Below are positions 1 through 8,063 of a stretch of 64,000 nt of DNA, piece by piece. The notes below the pieces were generated by a model. That model did not search any database and was not told the DNA's origin. It was given only the letters and a program-made list of their open reading frames with translations. Position numbers and translations under genes: made by a program. Source of the stretch: a candidate division BRC1 bacterium HGW-BRC1-1 (lineage in GTDB: Bacteria; Sumerlaeota; Sumerlaeia; Sumerlaeales; Sumerlaeaceae). Location: contig PHCB01000004.1 in assembly GCA_002842095.1 (NCBI GenBank), positions 100,931 through 164,930 of the forward strand. The letters are read 5' to 3'. The number at the start of each line of letters is the position of its first letter. Position 1 is the stretch's first letter.

Positions 1-164
1 AGTGGGTTCGTTTCCAACACGCCCGGCTTCACCTGAGTCTGCATCATGCCACCGCAGAAGCCACCTCCACTCTGGAGGCTCTTACCCGTCGCAATCCGCA
101 CTCAACCCTTGCGGTACGCGCACAACAATTACTTGATGAAGCGTCGACCAAAGACGACGAGTAA
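1..164 (+). CDS. C-terminal tail of a TPR-type protein (partial)
   Basis: Only the last 53 codons are inside the window; the reading frame starts at base 3 and ends at TAA 162-164. The residues form helical, alanine- and leucine-rich sequence with an NPHSTLAVRAQQLLDE stretch. That resembles the last helical repeat of TPR proteins such as YbgF/CpoB or BamD-like proteins, where a [YN]P-x-S-x-x-A pattern is common. This is seen in the sequence; the family name is inference from a very short piece. The next gene on the same strand starts 114 bases later. The full gene lies off the left edge, so its start and function cannot be given. Confidence 0.55.
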   Translation, partial: WVRFQHARLHLSLHHATAEATSTLEALTRRNPHSTLAVRAQQLLDEASTKDDE

Positions 165-278
165 TTGATTGCCATCGTAACCCTTCACTTAGAAAAACGT
201 AACAACATGACACCGGTAAAAACGCGACAGCGCAATAGAACCGCGTAAATAACACTGACAAAGACGGACTCCAACACC

Positions 279-872
279 ATGATGAAACTCCTCGGAGTAA
301 ACGGCAGCATGAGCAATAAATCCCGCACCCTGGTGCTTGTAAAACAGGTGCTCGATGTTGCCGGCGAGCAGGGTGCTTCCACCACTTTGCTCAACCTGTC
401 GGATTATCCCCTGCCCATTTTCGCCCCCCAGGCCGATTACAGCGAAAACGAAGTCGTGTTGGAGGTTCAGCGTCTCGTGGAAGAGGCCGACGCTCTTATA
501 GTTGGTACTCCCGAATATCACGCGTGCATGAGCGGTGCCACCAAGAATTTCTTCGACTTTCTTTACCGCCAGATATCGGGCAAACTCTTCGGTCTGGTGG
601 CCGCTTCCGGCGGTGGCAATGGGGCGAGTGCCTTCACAAACCTGCGCGCAACCGTGCTCTGCTGCCATGGCTGGGTGATGCCATACAACGTGGGTGCCAC
701 CGGCACGGACTTTGACAAGGAAGGTCAGTTGGTCAATTCTCGCGTGGATGAAAGACTGCGCCGCATGGCCCGCGACCTGATCGTTTATGGTCCGTTACTA
801 CATCAACAATTTCAGGACGATCTCGCGCAACCCGCCGACGCCCCTCCCGGTTTTGCACACTGGATTGGTTGA
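279..872 (+). CDS. NADPH-dependent FMN reductase (flavodoxin-like)
   Basis: A 197-residue flavodoxin-fold protein expected to reduce FMN, or a quinone or metal substrate, with NAD(P)H in the cytoplasm. Visible signatures are the N-terminal phosphate-binding loop GVNGSMSNKSRT (about residues 6-17) and the family motif GTPEYHACMSGATKNFFDFL (about 86-105), which matches the GTPEY-x-x-x-x-x-G-x-x-KN pattern of NADPH-dependent FMN reductases. Two ATG codons are adjacent (279 and 282) and neither has a strong Shine-Dalgarno, so the exact start is uncertain by one codon. The last codons run into the glycosyltransferase downstream, which suggests co-transcription. Family assignment is firm; the physiological substrate is unknown. 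Confidence 0.85.
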   Translation: MMKLLGVNGSMSNKSRTLVLVKQVLDVAGEQGASTTLLNLSDYPLPIFAPQADYSENEVVLEVQRLVEEADALIVGTPEYHACMSGATKNFFDFLYRQISGKLFGLVAASGGGNGASAFTNLRATVLCCHGWVMPYNVGATGTDFDKEGQLVNSRVDERLRRMARDLIVYGPLLHQQFQDDLAQPADAPPGFAHWIG

Positions 873-882
873 TCCCCCTTCC

Positions 883-1596
883 GTGGAAAATCTCCCAACC
901 GCCATCGTCATAGCCGCTTACAATGAGCTGCCCAACTTGCAGCAACTCATCCCGCAATTGCGCGAGCTTCTCCCTCACGCTTATATTGTGGTTGCGGATG
1001 ATAACTCGCCGGATGGCTCTCCCGCTTTCCTGCACGAAAGCGCTGAAAAAGATCCCCTGATTATTCCACTCATCCGCCCGCAAAAAGCAGGCTATGGGCT
1101 GGCGGTCCTGGCGGGGTTTCGTCGCGCTCTGGAACTCGGGGCTCAACGGATCGTCAGCCTCGACGCCGATTTCAGTCACGATCCCAGGGACGTGCCGCAC
1201 CTTCTCGCAGCTTTGGATCAAGCCGATGTCGCCATTGGATCAAGATACTATCAGGGTGTCCGCGTCCTTAACTGGCATCCCACGCGACTGCTCCTCAGCC
1301 TATTTGCGAACCGCTACGTCGGGATCATCCTCCGCATACCCGTGCTTGATGCGACGAGCGGGTTTCGCGCCTATCGACGCAATGCGGCGGAGATTATTAT
1401 CCAAACGCCCATTCAATCGCGTGGGTATTCGTTTCTCGTCGAACTCCTCTTTCGTGTTCACAGCCACGGCATGCGCATTGTGGAGGTCCCCATTATTTAC
1501 AGCGAACGGCGCGAGGGGCAAAGCAAGATGAGCAAGGGCGTGATAGCTGAAGCCATGATCCGTCCGTGGCTCCTTCGGTTCGGCAAAAAGCGCTAA
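883..1596 (+). CDS. Glycosyltransferase family 2, polyprenol-phosphate mannosyl/glucosyltransferase (DPM1-like)
   Basis: A GT-A enzyme expected to move a sugar from a nucleotide sugar to polyprenyl phosphate at the inner membrane face. Motifs seen are IVIAAYNELPN, the nucleotide-binding VVADDNSPDGSP, SLDADFSHDP with the metal-binding DAD, and DATSGFRAYRR, all typical of dolichyl/polyprenyl-phosphate mannose synthases. No C-terminal membrane segments are present, so it is the single-domain form. The open frame can be extended to ATG 787, but that would overlap the FMN reductase by 86 bases. GTG 883 or TTG 865, close to that gene's stop, fit better; none has a good Shine-Dalgarno. Undecaprenyl-diphosphatase follows, which fits a lipid-carrier theme. 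Confidence 0.82.
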   Translation: MENLPTAIVIAAYNELPNLQQLIPQLRELLPHAYIVVADDNSPDGSPAFLHESAEKDPLIIPLIRPQKAGYGLAVLAGFRRALELGAQRIVSLDADFSHDPRDVPHLLAALDQADVAIGSRYYQGVRVLNWHPTRLLLSLFANRYVGIILRIPVLDATSGFRAYRRNAAEIIIQTPIQSRGYSFLVELLFRVHSHGMRIVEVPIIYSERREGQSKMSKGVIAEAMIRPWLLRFGKKR

Positions 1597-1686
1597 GCTC
1601 CCGCTCATGCCGAATTCCATCCCAAAGAAATTGTTTGTCCGAACTGTCCCCGTCCATCCCATTCCCTTACCCGGAGCACGTCGACA

Positions 1687-2523
1687 TTGGTAACCATCTC
1701 ACAGGCAATTGCTCTCGGTATTGCCCAGGGCGCCACAGAATTCTTGCCCATCAGCAGCTCTGCCCATCTGGTGCTGATCCCCTGGCTTCTCAAATGGGAA
1801 ACGCCGGACAACATAATGTCGTTCGACGTGGCCCTCCACCTTGGCACCTTATTTGCCGTGCTCATCTACTTCTTCTTCGACTGGCTGATGATCGTCGCAT
1901 CCTACATCGGCGATCTGCGCATGAAAAAATGGAAGGGTGGTGCCCGCGGCTCCCTCCTTCCGAAAATCATCCTTGGTTGCATCCCCGGAGCGGTCGTCGG
2001 CTGGCTGCTGGAGGAGCGAGTCGAGGCCCTTTTTTATAATGATCCGCGCAGTATCTGGATGCTGGCCGTCACCCTGTCGGTGTTCGGTTTGGCGCTGCTT
2101 ATATCGGAACGCGTCGGCAAACAGAAATACGAAGAAACCCAGATGTCCTACAAACACGCTCTCCTCATCGGGTGCGCTCAGGCCTTCGCAATAGTTCCCG
2201 GTGTATCGCGCAGTGGTGTCACCATTTTTGCCGGACTCATGCTCAGTCTTACCCGTCCTGCGGCCGCGCGGTTTTCATTCCTTCTCGGAACACCAATCAT
2301 TGCCGGTGCAGCCATCCTGAAAATCGGAGAACTTCACGCATCGGACTTCAACGCATCTCTGTTTCTTGGCGTTCTCTCCGCAGCCATCACGGGCATCCTC
2401 GCCATAAAACTTCTTCTGACCTGGGTGCAGAATCGCTCCTATGGCATTTTCGTCTATTACCGGTGGCTTCTTGCTGTCGTGGTGTTGGTCGTCTATTACC
2501 TCCGCGCCACGGCCATTGCTTAA
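1687..2523 (+). CDS. uppP: Undecaprenyl-diphosphatase UppP (BacA family)
   Basis: An integral membrane enzyme of 278 residues that dephosphorylates undecaprenyl pyrophosphate, recycling the lipid carrier used for peptidoglycan and O-antigen; overproduction gives bacitracin resistance in known members. Both family signatures are present: the first at residues 15-27 (GATEFLPISSSAH, with the catalytic Glu) and the second PGVSRSGVTI near residue 170. About eight hydrophobic segments are visible and the length matches the family. The start is TTG 1687, with GGAG at 1673-1676 upstream; the protein begins directly at the conserved N-terminus. It converges with grpE, with the stop codons overlapping by 4 bases. 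Confidence 0.95.
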   Translation: MVTISQAIALGIAQGATEFLPISSSAHLVLIPWLLKWETPDNIMSFDVALHLGTLFAVLIYFFFDWLMIVASYIGDLRMKKWKGGARGSLLPKIILGCIPGAVVGWLLEERVEALFYNDPRSIWMLAVTLSVFGLALLISERVGKQKYEETQMSYKHALLIGCAQAFAIVPGVSRSGVTIFAGLMLSLTRPAAARFSFLLGTPIIAGAAILKIGELHASDFNASLFLGVLSAAITGILAIKLLLTWVQNRSYGIFVYYRWLLAVVVLVVYYLRATAIA

Positions 2524-3050
2524 TTCCCCTCGGAATAAACCAACACCTGCGCCGGACGCAGTAGCAGATCGTCCATCGCGAACCCAATCTGCACAAGGTG
2601 TGCAACCATTCCCGCATCTTCATCGCTAATCGCCGGCACCACTCCCGCCGCTTCATGCATGTTCGGGTCGAATTCCTCACCTATAGCAGGACAGATTGCC
2701 AGTGCCCCCTGCTCGCTGAAAAACCGTTCGAAATGCTCACGGATCATTTCCAGACCCTGCATATATGGCACCACTTCTTCATGGGTCTCAGCACTGTCGA
2801 GGGCTCGCACAAAATTATCATATACGGGAAGAAGCGCCTTCAGAACAGAGGCCTTCTCCTCCCGACGAGCGTCTGCCGAAGCCGTCGCATTACGCCGTCG
2901 GTAGTTCTCAAAATCCGCACGCATACGCAGGAGCTGTCCCTGCATTTCTGCCAGTGCCGGACCTCCAACTGATTCTTCTCGATCGACAGTCAATGGCTCC
3001 CCGTTACCTTCTGCCTCGGAATCATCTTCCCAATCTTCACGTTCGTTCAT
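2520..3050 (-). CDS. grpE: Nucleotide exchange factor GrpE
   Basis: The co-chaperone that drives ADP release from DnaK. The protein has 176 residues: an acidic disordered N-terminus (about 1-30), a long helix containing RMRADFENYRRR (about 42-53, the hallmark GrpE dimer helix), and the C-terminal beta domain with GEEFDPNMHEA, where the FDP-x-x-HEA pattern is diagnostic. It lies 52 bases downstream of htpX on the same strand, so a stress-response operon htpX-grpE is plausible. dnaK, dnaJ and hrcA, the usual neighbours, are not in the window. No heat-shock operator such as CIRCE was seen upstream. Confidence 0.95.
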   Translation of the reverse strand: MNEREDWEDDSEAEGNGEPLTVDREESVGGPALAEMQGQLLRMRADFENYRRRNATASADARREEKASVLKALLPVYDNFVRALDSAETHEEVVPYMQGLEMIREHFERFFSEQGALAICPAIGEEFDPNMHEAAGVVPAISDEDAGMVAHLVQIGFAMDDLLLRPAQVLVYSEGN

Positions 3051-3102
3051 CAGTTCACCAACTCCGCTTTATTAAATTTTCCGTTACAATCGTGCAGTTG
3101 CT

Positions 3103-4002
3103 TCAGGTTCGCACCCCGCTGCGGGCATATTCCATCAAGCGGGCAACACGTTCTTCCGTGGGCGGATGCGTCGAGAAGAGCTTCGCGATTCCGCCTCCCG
3201 AAATGCCCGACAATGGGTTCACGATAAACATGTGCGAGGTCGCCGGGTTCACCTTCATGTCGGGAGGATTTCCCCGCGCGTAACCTTCCAGCTTCCGCAG
3301 CGCACTTGCCAGCGCCGCAGGGTTGCCCGTATATTCTGCTGCTGCGCGATCGGCCCCGAACTCCCTCGTGCGCGAAATACTCATCTGCACAATAGTCGCC
3401 GCCAGCGGGGCCAGAAACATCATCAGGAGCATGACCATCATGCCGCCGGGGCCACTGTCCTCGCTGTTGCTGTCGCGACGCCCTCCGCCGAACAGCATGC
3501 TCATCTGGGCACCCTGGGCCAGCATCGCGATGGCTCCCGCCATGGTCGCCGCCACAGTCTGGATAAGCGTATCGCGCCGCTTCACATGACCGATCTCATG
3601 CGCCATCACGGCCTCCACCTCGTCGCGGCTAAGAAGATTCAACAACCCCTCGTTGGCAGCCACCACTGCATGCTCGGGGTTGCGACCGGTCGCGAACGCA
3701 TTGGGAAGCTCCGAAGGGACGATATAGACCTTCGGCTTCGGAATACCGGCGCGTCGCGACACATTTTCCACGATCGTGTGGAGTTCCGGTGCCTCACTTT
3801 CGCTCACTTCCCGCGCGTGGTACATTTTCAGAACAATCTTGTCCGAGTAAAAAAAACTAACCCAGTTCATGACCAATCCAAAACCCAGGGCAATTATCAT
3901 GTAGGTGCCGCCGGTTCCCATAACCCGGTCCAACGCAAAGCCAAACGCGCCGAACAAGGCCAACATGCCCATCAAAAGCAGAAAAGTCTTGCCGCCGTTC
4001 AT
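3103..4002 (-). CDS. htpX: Membrane zinc metalloprotease HtpX (M48)
   Basis: An M48 endopeptidase of the inner membrane that clears misfolded membrane proteins together with FtsH. The 299-residue protein has two N-terminal hydrophobic segments (about 5-45), the zinc motif HEIGH followed by VKRRDT near residue 135, two further hydrophobic segments, and the third zinc ligand region REFGADRAAAEY near residue 215. The C-terminal THPPTEERVARL is also family-typical. A glycine/serine-rich loop with an acidic patch (GGGRRDSNSEDSGPGG) lies between the transmembrane segments. The gene is followed by grpE, supporting a protein quality-control role. Confidence 0.95.
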   Translation of the reverse strand: MNGGKTFLLLMGMLALFGAFGFALDRVMGTGGTYMIIALGFGLVMNWVSFFYSDKIVLKMYHAREVSESEAPELHTIVENVSRRAGIPKPKVYIVPSELPNAFATGRNPEHAVVAANEGLLNLLSRDEVEAVMAHEIGHVKRRDTLIQTVAATMAGAIAMLAQGAQMSMLFGGGRRDSNSEDSGPGGMMVMLLMMFLAPLAATIVQMSISRTREFGADRAAAEYTGNPAALASALRKLEGYARGNPPDMKVNPATSHMFIVNPLSGISGGGIAKLFSTHPPTEERVARLMEYARSGVRT

Positions 4003-4127
4003 CGGTCATTTCCTCCGGAAATAATCAGGATTCAGTTCAATCCTGATAGACGCTGTTTAACTACAATTTAACTATCAGCATCTTGCGTGCCATGACGGCG
4101 ATTCCGGCCGATTTTCCGGCGAAATTC

Positions 4128-5081
4128 TTACTCCGCAGGGTCATCTAAACCGGGCAGGACCAACGGCTCCTTCGAGGGGAAAATCAGCGACGCCAAAATG
4201 GAAGCTGCCATCACCCCGGCTATCACCCCCAACGACCATCCCACCGGGATATGATAGAAATTGGAAATGAGCATCTTTCCACCCACAAATAAGAGCACAA
4301 TGGACAAGCCCACACTGAGGAAACGGAACAATACCATGATCCCGGCCAGTGCGAAGTATAAGGCCCGCAGCCCGAGGATCGCGAACACGTTGGACGTGTA
4401 CACAATAAAGGGGTCCTTCGAGATGGACAGAACCGCCGGGATCGAATCCACAGCGAAAATGAGATCGCTCACTTCCACAAAAATCAGAACGATGAAAAGG
4501 GGCGTAACCAGCCACGCGCCATTTCGCTTCACGAAGAACTTCGATCCCACAAATTCGTCCGTGCAGGGTAACCAACGCCGAGCCAACTTCATAATCGGAT
4601 TTTTTTCGGGTTCAAGCTGCTGTCCGTGCTGGAAGAGCATCTTGATGCCCGTATAAACCAGCATGATGCCAAATACATAAATGATCCAATGAAAGCGCGT
4701 GATGAGCGTGATACCCGCAGCAATAAAGATCGCGCGCATCACCAGAGCCCCGAGAATCCCCCAGAAAAGAACCTTGTGCTGCAACGCCACGGGAACGTGG
4801 AAGTAGCTGAAAATCATCAGAAAGACGAACAGGTTGTCGAAGCTGAGGCTCTTCTCCACGATGTAAGCGGTGAGGAATTCCAGCGCGGGCTCGCTACCAT
4901 GCCACCAATAAACCAGCACATTGAAAGCCAGAGCCAGCGAGATCCAAACGCCGCTCCAGATGAGCGCCTCGCGCAAACCCACCTGATGGGTTTTCCGGTG
5001 GAAAACACCCAGATCGAGAAACAGCATCCCCAACACAACAACGTTGAAGGCAATCCACATAAGCACTTGGGATGATTCCAC
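4128..5081 (-). CDS. TerC/Alx family integral membrane protein
   Basis: A 317-residue membrane protein of the TerC family; characterised members (Alx, MeeF/MeeY-type) export manganese or help metalate secreted proteins, and others are linked to tellurite resistance. The two conserved acidic signatures are present: EKSLSFDNLFVFLMIF near residue 75 and VEVSDLIFAVDSIPAVL near residue 205, with roughly nine hydrophobic segments. I looked on the upstream strand for a yybP-ykoY manganese riboswitch, which precedes alx in other bacteria, and did not find its conserved core. The gene is divergent from tsaD across 156 bases. Substrate is inferred from the family only. Confidence 0.9.
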   Translation of the reverse strand: MESSQVLMWIAFNVVVLGMLFLDLGVFHRKTHQVGLREALIWSGVWISLALAFNVLVYWWHGSEPALEFLTAYIVEKSLSFDNLFVFLMIFSYFHVPVALQHKVLFWGILGALVMRAIFIAAGITLITRFHWIIYVFGIMLVYTGIKMLFQHGQQLEPEKNPIMKLARRWLPCTDEFVGSKFFVKRNGAWLVTPLFIVLIFVEVSDLIFAVDSIPAVLSISKDPFIVYTSNVFAILGLRALYFALAGIMVLFRFLSVGLSIVLLFVGGKMLISNFYHIPVGWSLGVIAGVMAASILASLIFPSKEPLVLPGLDDPAE

Positions 5082-5237
5082 GACACCACCGGATAATTAC
5101 AGAATGAGGGACTCACAATGGAGACCCCTGGAAGGGACCTACATTCCTTCGCATCGGTTCCATCGAATGTTCCGCCAGAAACCTCTCAACATCCCTCCGT
5201 TTCTGCGGTATGATGCTGCGGCGCGAGTCGACCAAAC

Positions 5238-6362
5238 ATGAAAATCCTCGGCATAGAAACTTCCTGTGATGAAACCTCGGTGGCCCTCGTGGAAGATGGC
5301 CACGTCGTTCTATCCAACCTCATCGCGTCGCAGGTGCGCATTCATGCGCGCTTTGGTGGGGTTGTGCCGGAGGTCGCCTCGCGCGCCCATTTGCAGCAGT
5401 TGCTGCCCATGGTGGACGAATGCCTCTCACGCCACGACATGTCCCTCGCCGAGGTCGACGCACTTGCCGTAACTCGTGGACCGGGTCTTGTGGGGGCACT
5501 TCTGGTTGGGGTCGAAACGGCGAAGGCATTAGCCTGGGCCACCAGAAAGCCCCTCATCCCGGTGCACCACATTGCCGCCCATTTGTATGCGCCATTTCTC
5601 AAGGGCGATCCCTCCGCCAGCCAAACGACGATGATGGGAAACTCCCCAACAGACCAATCAGTTCATGCCGCGCACGCGGCGGCGGATATCCCCGCTCCCC
5701 ACACGTCCGGCCCCACACCTGACCCTCTGACATATCCCTACATGGGTCTGGTCGTCTCGGGCGGGCACACAAGCCTCATCCACGTTCACTCTCCCCTGCG
5801 CCACACGGTGCTGGCTGAAACGGTCGACGACGCCGCCGGTGAGGCGTTCGATAAAACCGCCAAGTTACTTGAACTGGGTTATCCCGGAGGACCCCTCGTG
5901 TCAGCCCGGGCAAGAGGTGGCGACCGCGCCCGCTTCAAGTTGCCACGCCCCATGCTTGCCGGGTCTGGCATTCAGTTCAGTTTCAGCGGATTGAAAACCG
6001 CCGTTGGAAAAATTATCCGCGAGGTGGGTCTGGAAACCATCCGCGCCGATGAAGAGATGCTACGCGACCTCTGCGCCTCCTTTGAGGAGGCCGTCGTGGA
6101 AACGCTGCTGCGCAAAGCGCACCGCGCGCTGCGCCAGACCGGTGTGCGCCAATTGGCGGTCGTCGGCGGGGTGGCTTCCAACCAACGGCTTCGTGAGGCT
6201 GCCACCGAATATCTGCCCGGTCATCAGGCCATCTTTCCCCCGCCGATCTTCTGCACCGACAACGCCGCCATGATCGCCGGGCTTGCATACCACCACCACG
6301 AAACCTCTGCAGACACCGCCGATTTAACCATGAACGCCCGCGCGGATCTCCCCATCACCTGA
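5238..6362 (+). CDS. tsaD: tRNA N6-threonylcarbamoyladenosine synthase subunit TsaD
   Basis: The ASKHA-fold enzyme that, with TsaB/TsaE and TsaC, makes t6A37 in ANN-decoding tRNAs. Signatures: GIETSCDETSVAL at residues 5-17, metal ligands in HHIAAHLYAPF (H110, H114), GGHTSL near 175, and the C-terminal FCTDNAAMIA. The protein is 374 residues, longer than the common 335-345. The excess is a Ser/Thr/Ala/Pro/His-rich insert of about 35 residues (roughly 123-165) between the metal-binding helix and the LVVSGGHT strand. ATG 5238 starts exactly at the conserved N-terminus. mcsA and mcsB follow on the same strand after 76 bases. Confidence 0.95.
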   Translation: MKILGIETSCDETSVALVEDGHVVLSNLIASQVRIHARFGGVVPEVASRAHLQQLLPMVDECLSRHDMSLAEVDALAVTRGPGLVGALLVGVETAKALAWATRKPLIPVHHIAAHLYAPFLKGDPSASQTTMMGNSPTDQSVHAAHAAADIPAPHTSGPTPDPLTYPYMGLVVSGGHTSLIHVHSPLRHTVLAETVDDAAGEAFDKTAKLLELGYPGGPLVSARARGGDRARFKLPRPMLAGSGIQFSFSGLKTAVGKIIREVGLETIRADEEMLRDLCASFEEAVVETLLRKAHRALRQTGVRQLAVVGGVASNQRLREAATEYLPGHQAIFPPPIFCTDNAAMIAGLAYHHHETSADTADLTMNARADLPIT

Positions 6363-6438
6363 AACCCTTTAGCCCGCCCGCAAAATACGCACCGACCCAT
6401 TTGTGTAGGGGACATTAGCTGCTTCATAAGGGAAACTA

Positions 6439-6972
6439 ATGCTCGGCAAACACCAAATTTGCATGCAATGTCAGCTGAACCAGGCCGCCGTCAAATTGAC
6501 CAAGCTCGTCAAGGGTACGGTTGAGGAGCTGTGGCTATGTCCTGACTGCGCTGCGCGCCACAGTCCCTTTCAGAAAAAGAATCCCACGATTAACCTCAAC
6601 GCCCTCCTCAGCGGCATTCTCTCGCAGGCAGGCGAGGAGGCGGAAGCCGCCATCGAACAGCCCGACCTGACCTGTCCCACCTGCGGCATGCCCTATGCAT
6701 CCTATCGCACGACGCTCCTGCTGGGTTGCAGCGATTGTTACGAGGCATTCGAAACGCATCTCGTCAATGACTTGCGAAAGTTCCACGGCGAGACCGTGCA
6801 TCTCGGCCGTTCCCCCCGCGACCCGGCCATGCCCGTCACCCCGCAACGCAACGCCGCAGAACTACGCCGTCGTCTGGACAACGCCATCGCAGCAGAAAAT
6901 TTTGAATTGGCCGCGAAACTTCGCGATGAAATTCGTCTCATCACCGATTCTGAAGTTCCCAACCAATCATGA
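6439..6972 (+). CDS. mcsA: McsA-like protein-arginine kinase activator (zinc/UVR motif protein)
   Basis: A 177-residue protein that in Bacillus activates the arginine kinase McsB and tethers it to ClpC. It carries four CxxC pairs: C8/C11, C34/C37, C79/C82 and C97/C100, enough for two zinc sites, and a C-terminal UvrB/UvrC (UVR) motif at about 137-172 (ELRRRLDNAIAAENFELAAK). This domain order is that of McsA. Its stop overlaps the start of mcsB by four bases (ATGA), a classic coupling that strongly supports the assignment. No ctsR or clpC accompanies the pair here, unlike the Bacillus operon. Confidence 0.92.
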   Translation: MLGKHQICMQCQLNQAAVKLTKLVKGTVEELWLCPDCAARHSPFQKKNPTINLNALLSGILSQAGEEAEAAIEQPDLTCPTCGMPYASYRTTLLLGCSDCYEAFETHLVNDLRKFHGETVHLGRSPRDPAMPVTPQRNAAELRRRLDNAIAAENFELAAKLRDEIRLITDSEVPNQS

Positions 6973-8036
6973 CCACCGACAAGCGTTTCGCTCTGAGTGA
7001 CCAGTGGATGGATCGCGAAGGCCCCGAGCAACACGTTGTCGTCTCGAGCCGGGCGCGATACGCCCGCAATTTGCCCCGCATCCCCTTCCCCGCCCGGGCC
7101 AGTGCCGAGGAACTACAGACCGTCGTCAAGCAGGTCACCAATGCGGTCGACACCATCCCCATTCTAAAAGACGGAATGCATTTCAGCATCAATGACCTGG
7201 TCAGCCTGGAGAGAAATTATCTCAAGGAAAACCACCTTATCTCGACCGAGATGGAAAAAGGTGGGCAGGGCCGTGCGATGTTTTTGTCGTCGGATATCAC
7301 CGTCGGCATGATGGTAAACGAAGAGGATCATCTTCGTATTTTCTCGCTGCTGAGCGGCTTCCAACCGTTCGACGCCTTGAACGCCCTCATCGAACTGGAA
7401 GCCCAATTGAGTGAGGCCATCGATTTCGCCTACTCGACCCACTACGGCTACCTGACCGCCTGCCCCACGAACACCGGCACCGGCTTGCGTGCCAGCGTGA
7501 TGCTCCACTTGCCGGGCCTGAGTGCCACCAAGCAACTGCACTCCATCCTCAAAGCCATGCCACGCCACGGGCTGACCATGCGCGGCTTTTACGGCGAAAA
7601 CTCCGACAACATGGGCGACTTCTATCAGCTTTCCAACGAAGTCACTCTGGGCATTACCGAACAGCAAATTGTCCAGCGCATCCATGAAGTGATCGAAGAC
7701 CTCGTGAAGAAGGAGGAAGCTGTTCGCTCCAAGCTTTACGGCGTTCGCATGGGCGCGGTGGAAGATGAAATGTGGCGGGCCTTTGGCCTGCTGACCAATG
7801 CCCGCGCCATGAGTTCACAGGAGGCGGTAATCCTTCTGGGCAAACTGCGCTACGGTATCGACCAGGGCACCTTTGCCTCGCTTACGCATCAGGCGCTCAA
7901 TCGGCTGATCATAGAAGTCCAGCCCGGGCATCTCCAATATAGCCGTGGCGGCGAAGTGGGAGAGCAGGCCCGCGACTGGCTGCGCGCAGACTATCTGCGC
8001 CGCACCCTCACCGACCTGATCACACCGTCCGAATAA
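6969..8036 (+). CDS. mcsB: Protein-arginine kinase McsB
   Basis: A phosphagen-kinase-fold enzyme that phosphorylates arginine residues on proteins, marking them for ClpCP degradation in Firmicutes. The 355-residue protein shows VVSSRARYARNL at 23-34, the catalytic acidic loop NEEDH at 117-121, and the active-site cysteine loop CPTNTGTGLRASV (C165). The C-terminal RDWLRADYLR fits the RDxxRA phosphoarginine-binding motif that separates McsB from creatine and arginine kinases acting on free substrates. Start ATG 6969 overlaps the mcsA stop. All catalytic elements look intact, so the system should be active; the target protease is not visible in the window. Confidence 0.95.
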   Translation: MTTDKRFALSDQWMDREGPEQHVVVSSRARYARNLPRIPFPARASAEELQTVVKQVTNAVDTIPILKDGMHFSINDLVSLERNYLKENHLISTEMEKGGQGRAMFLSSDITVGMMVNEEDHLRIFSLLSGFQPFDALNALIELEAQLSEAIDFAYSTHYGYLTACPTNTGTGLRASVMLHLPGLSATKQLHSILKAMPRHGLTMRGFYGENSDNMGDFYQLSNEVTLGITEQQIVQRIHEVIEDLVKKEEAVRSKLYGVRMGAVEDEMWRAFGLLTNARAMSSQEAVILLGKLRYGIDQGTFASLTHQALNRLIIEVQPGHLQYSRGGEVGEQARDWLRADYLRRTLTDLITPSE

Positions 8037-8063
8037 TTTTAAGCAGGGAGTCCGTCGCGCCGC

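Noticed and set aside
5082..5237. Possible yybP-ykoY manganese riboswitch before the TerC gene
   Set aside because: The conserved loop sequences were not found on the relevant strand.
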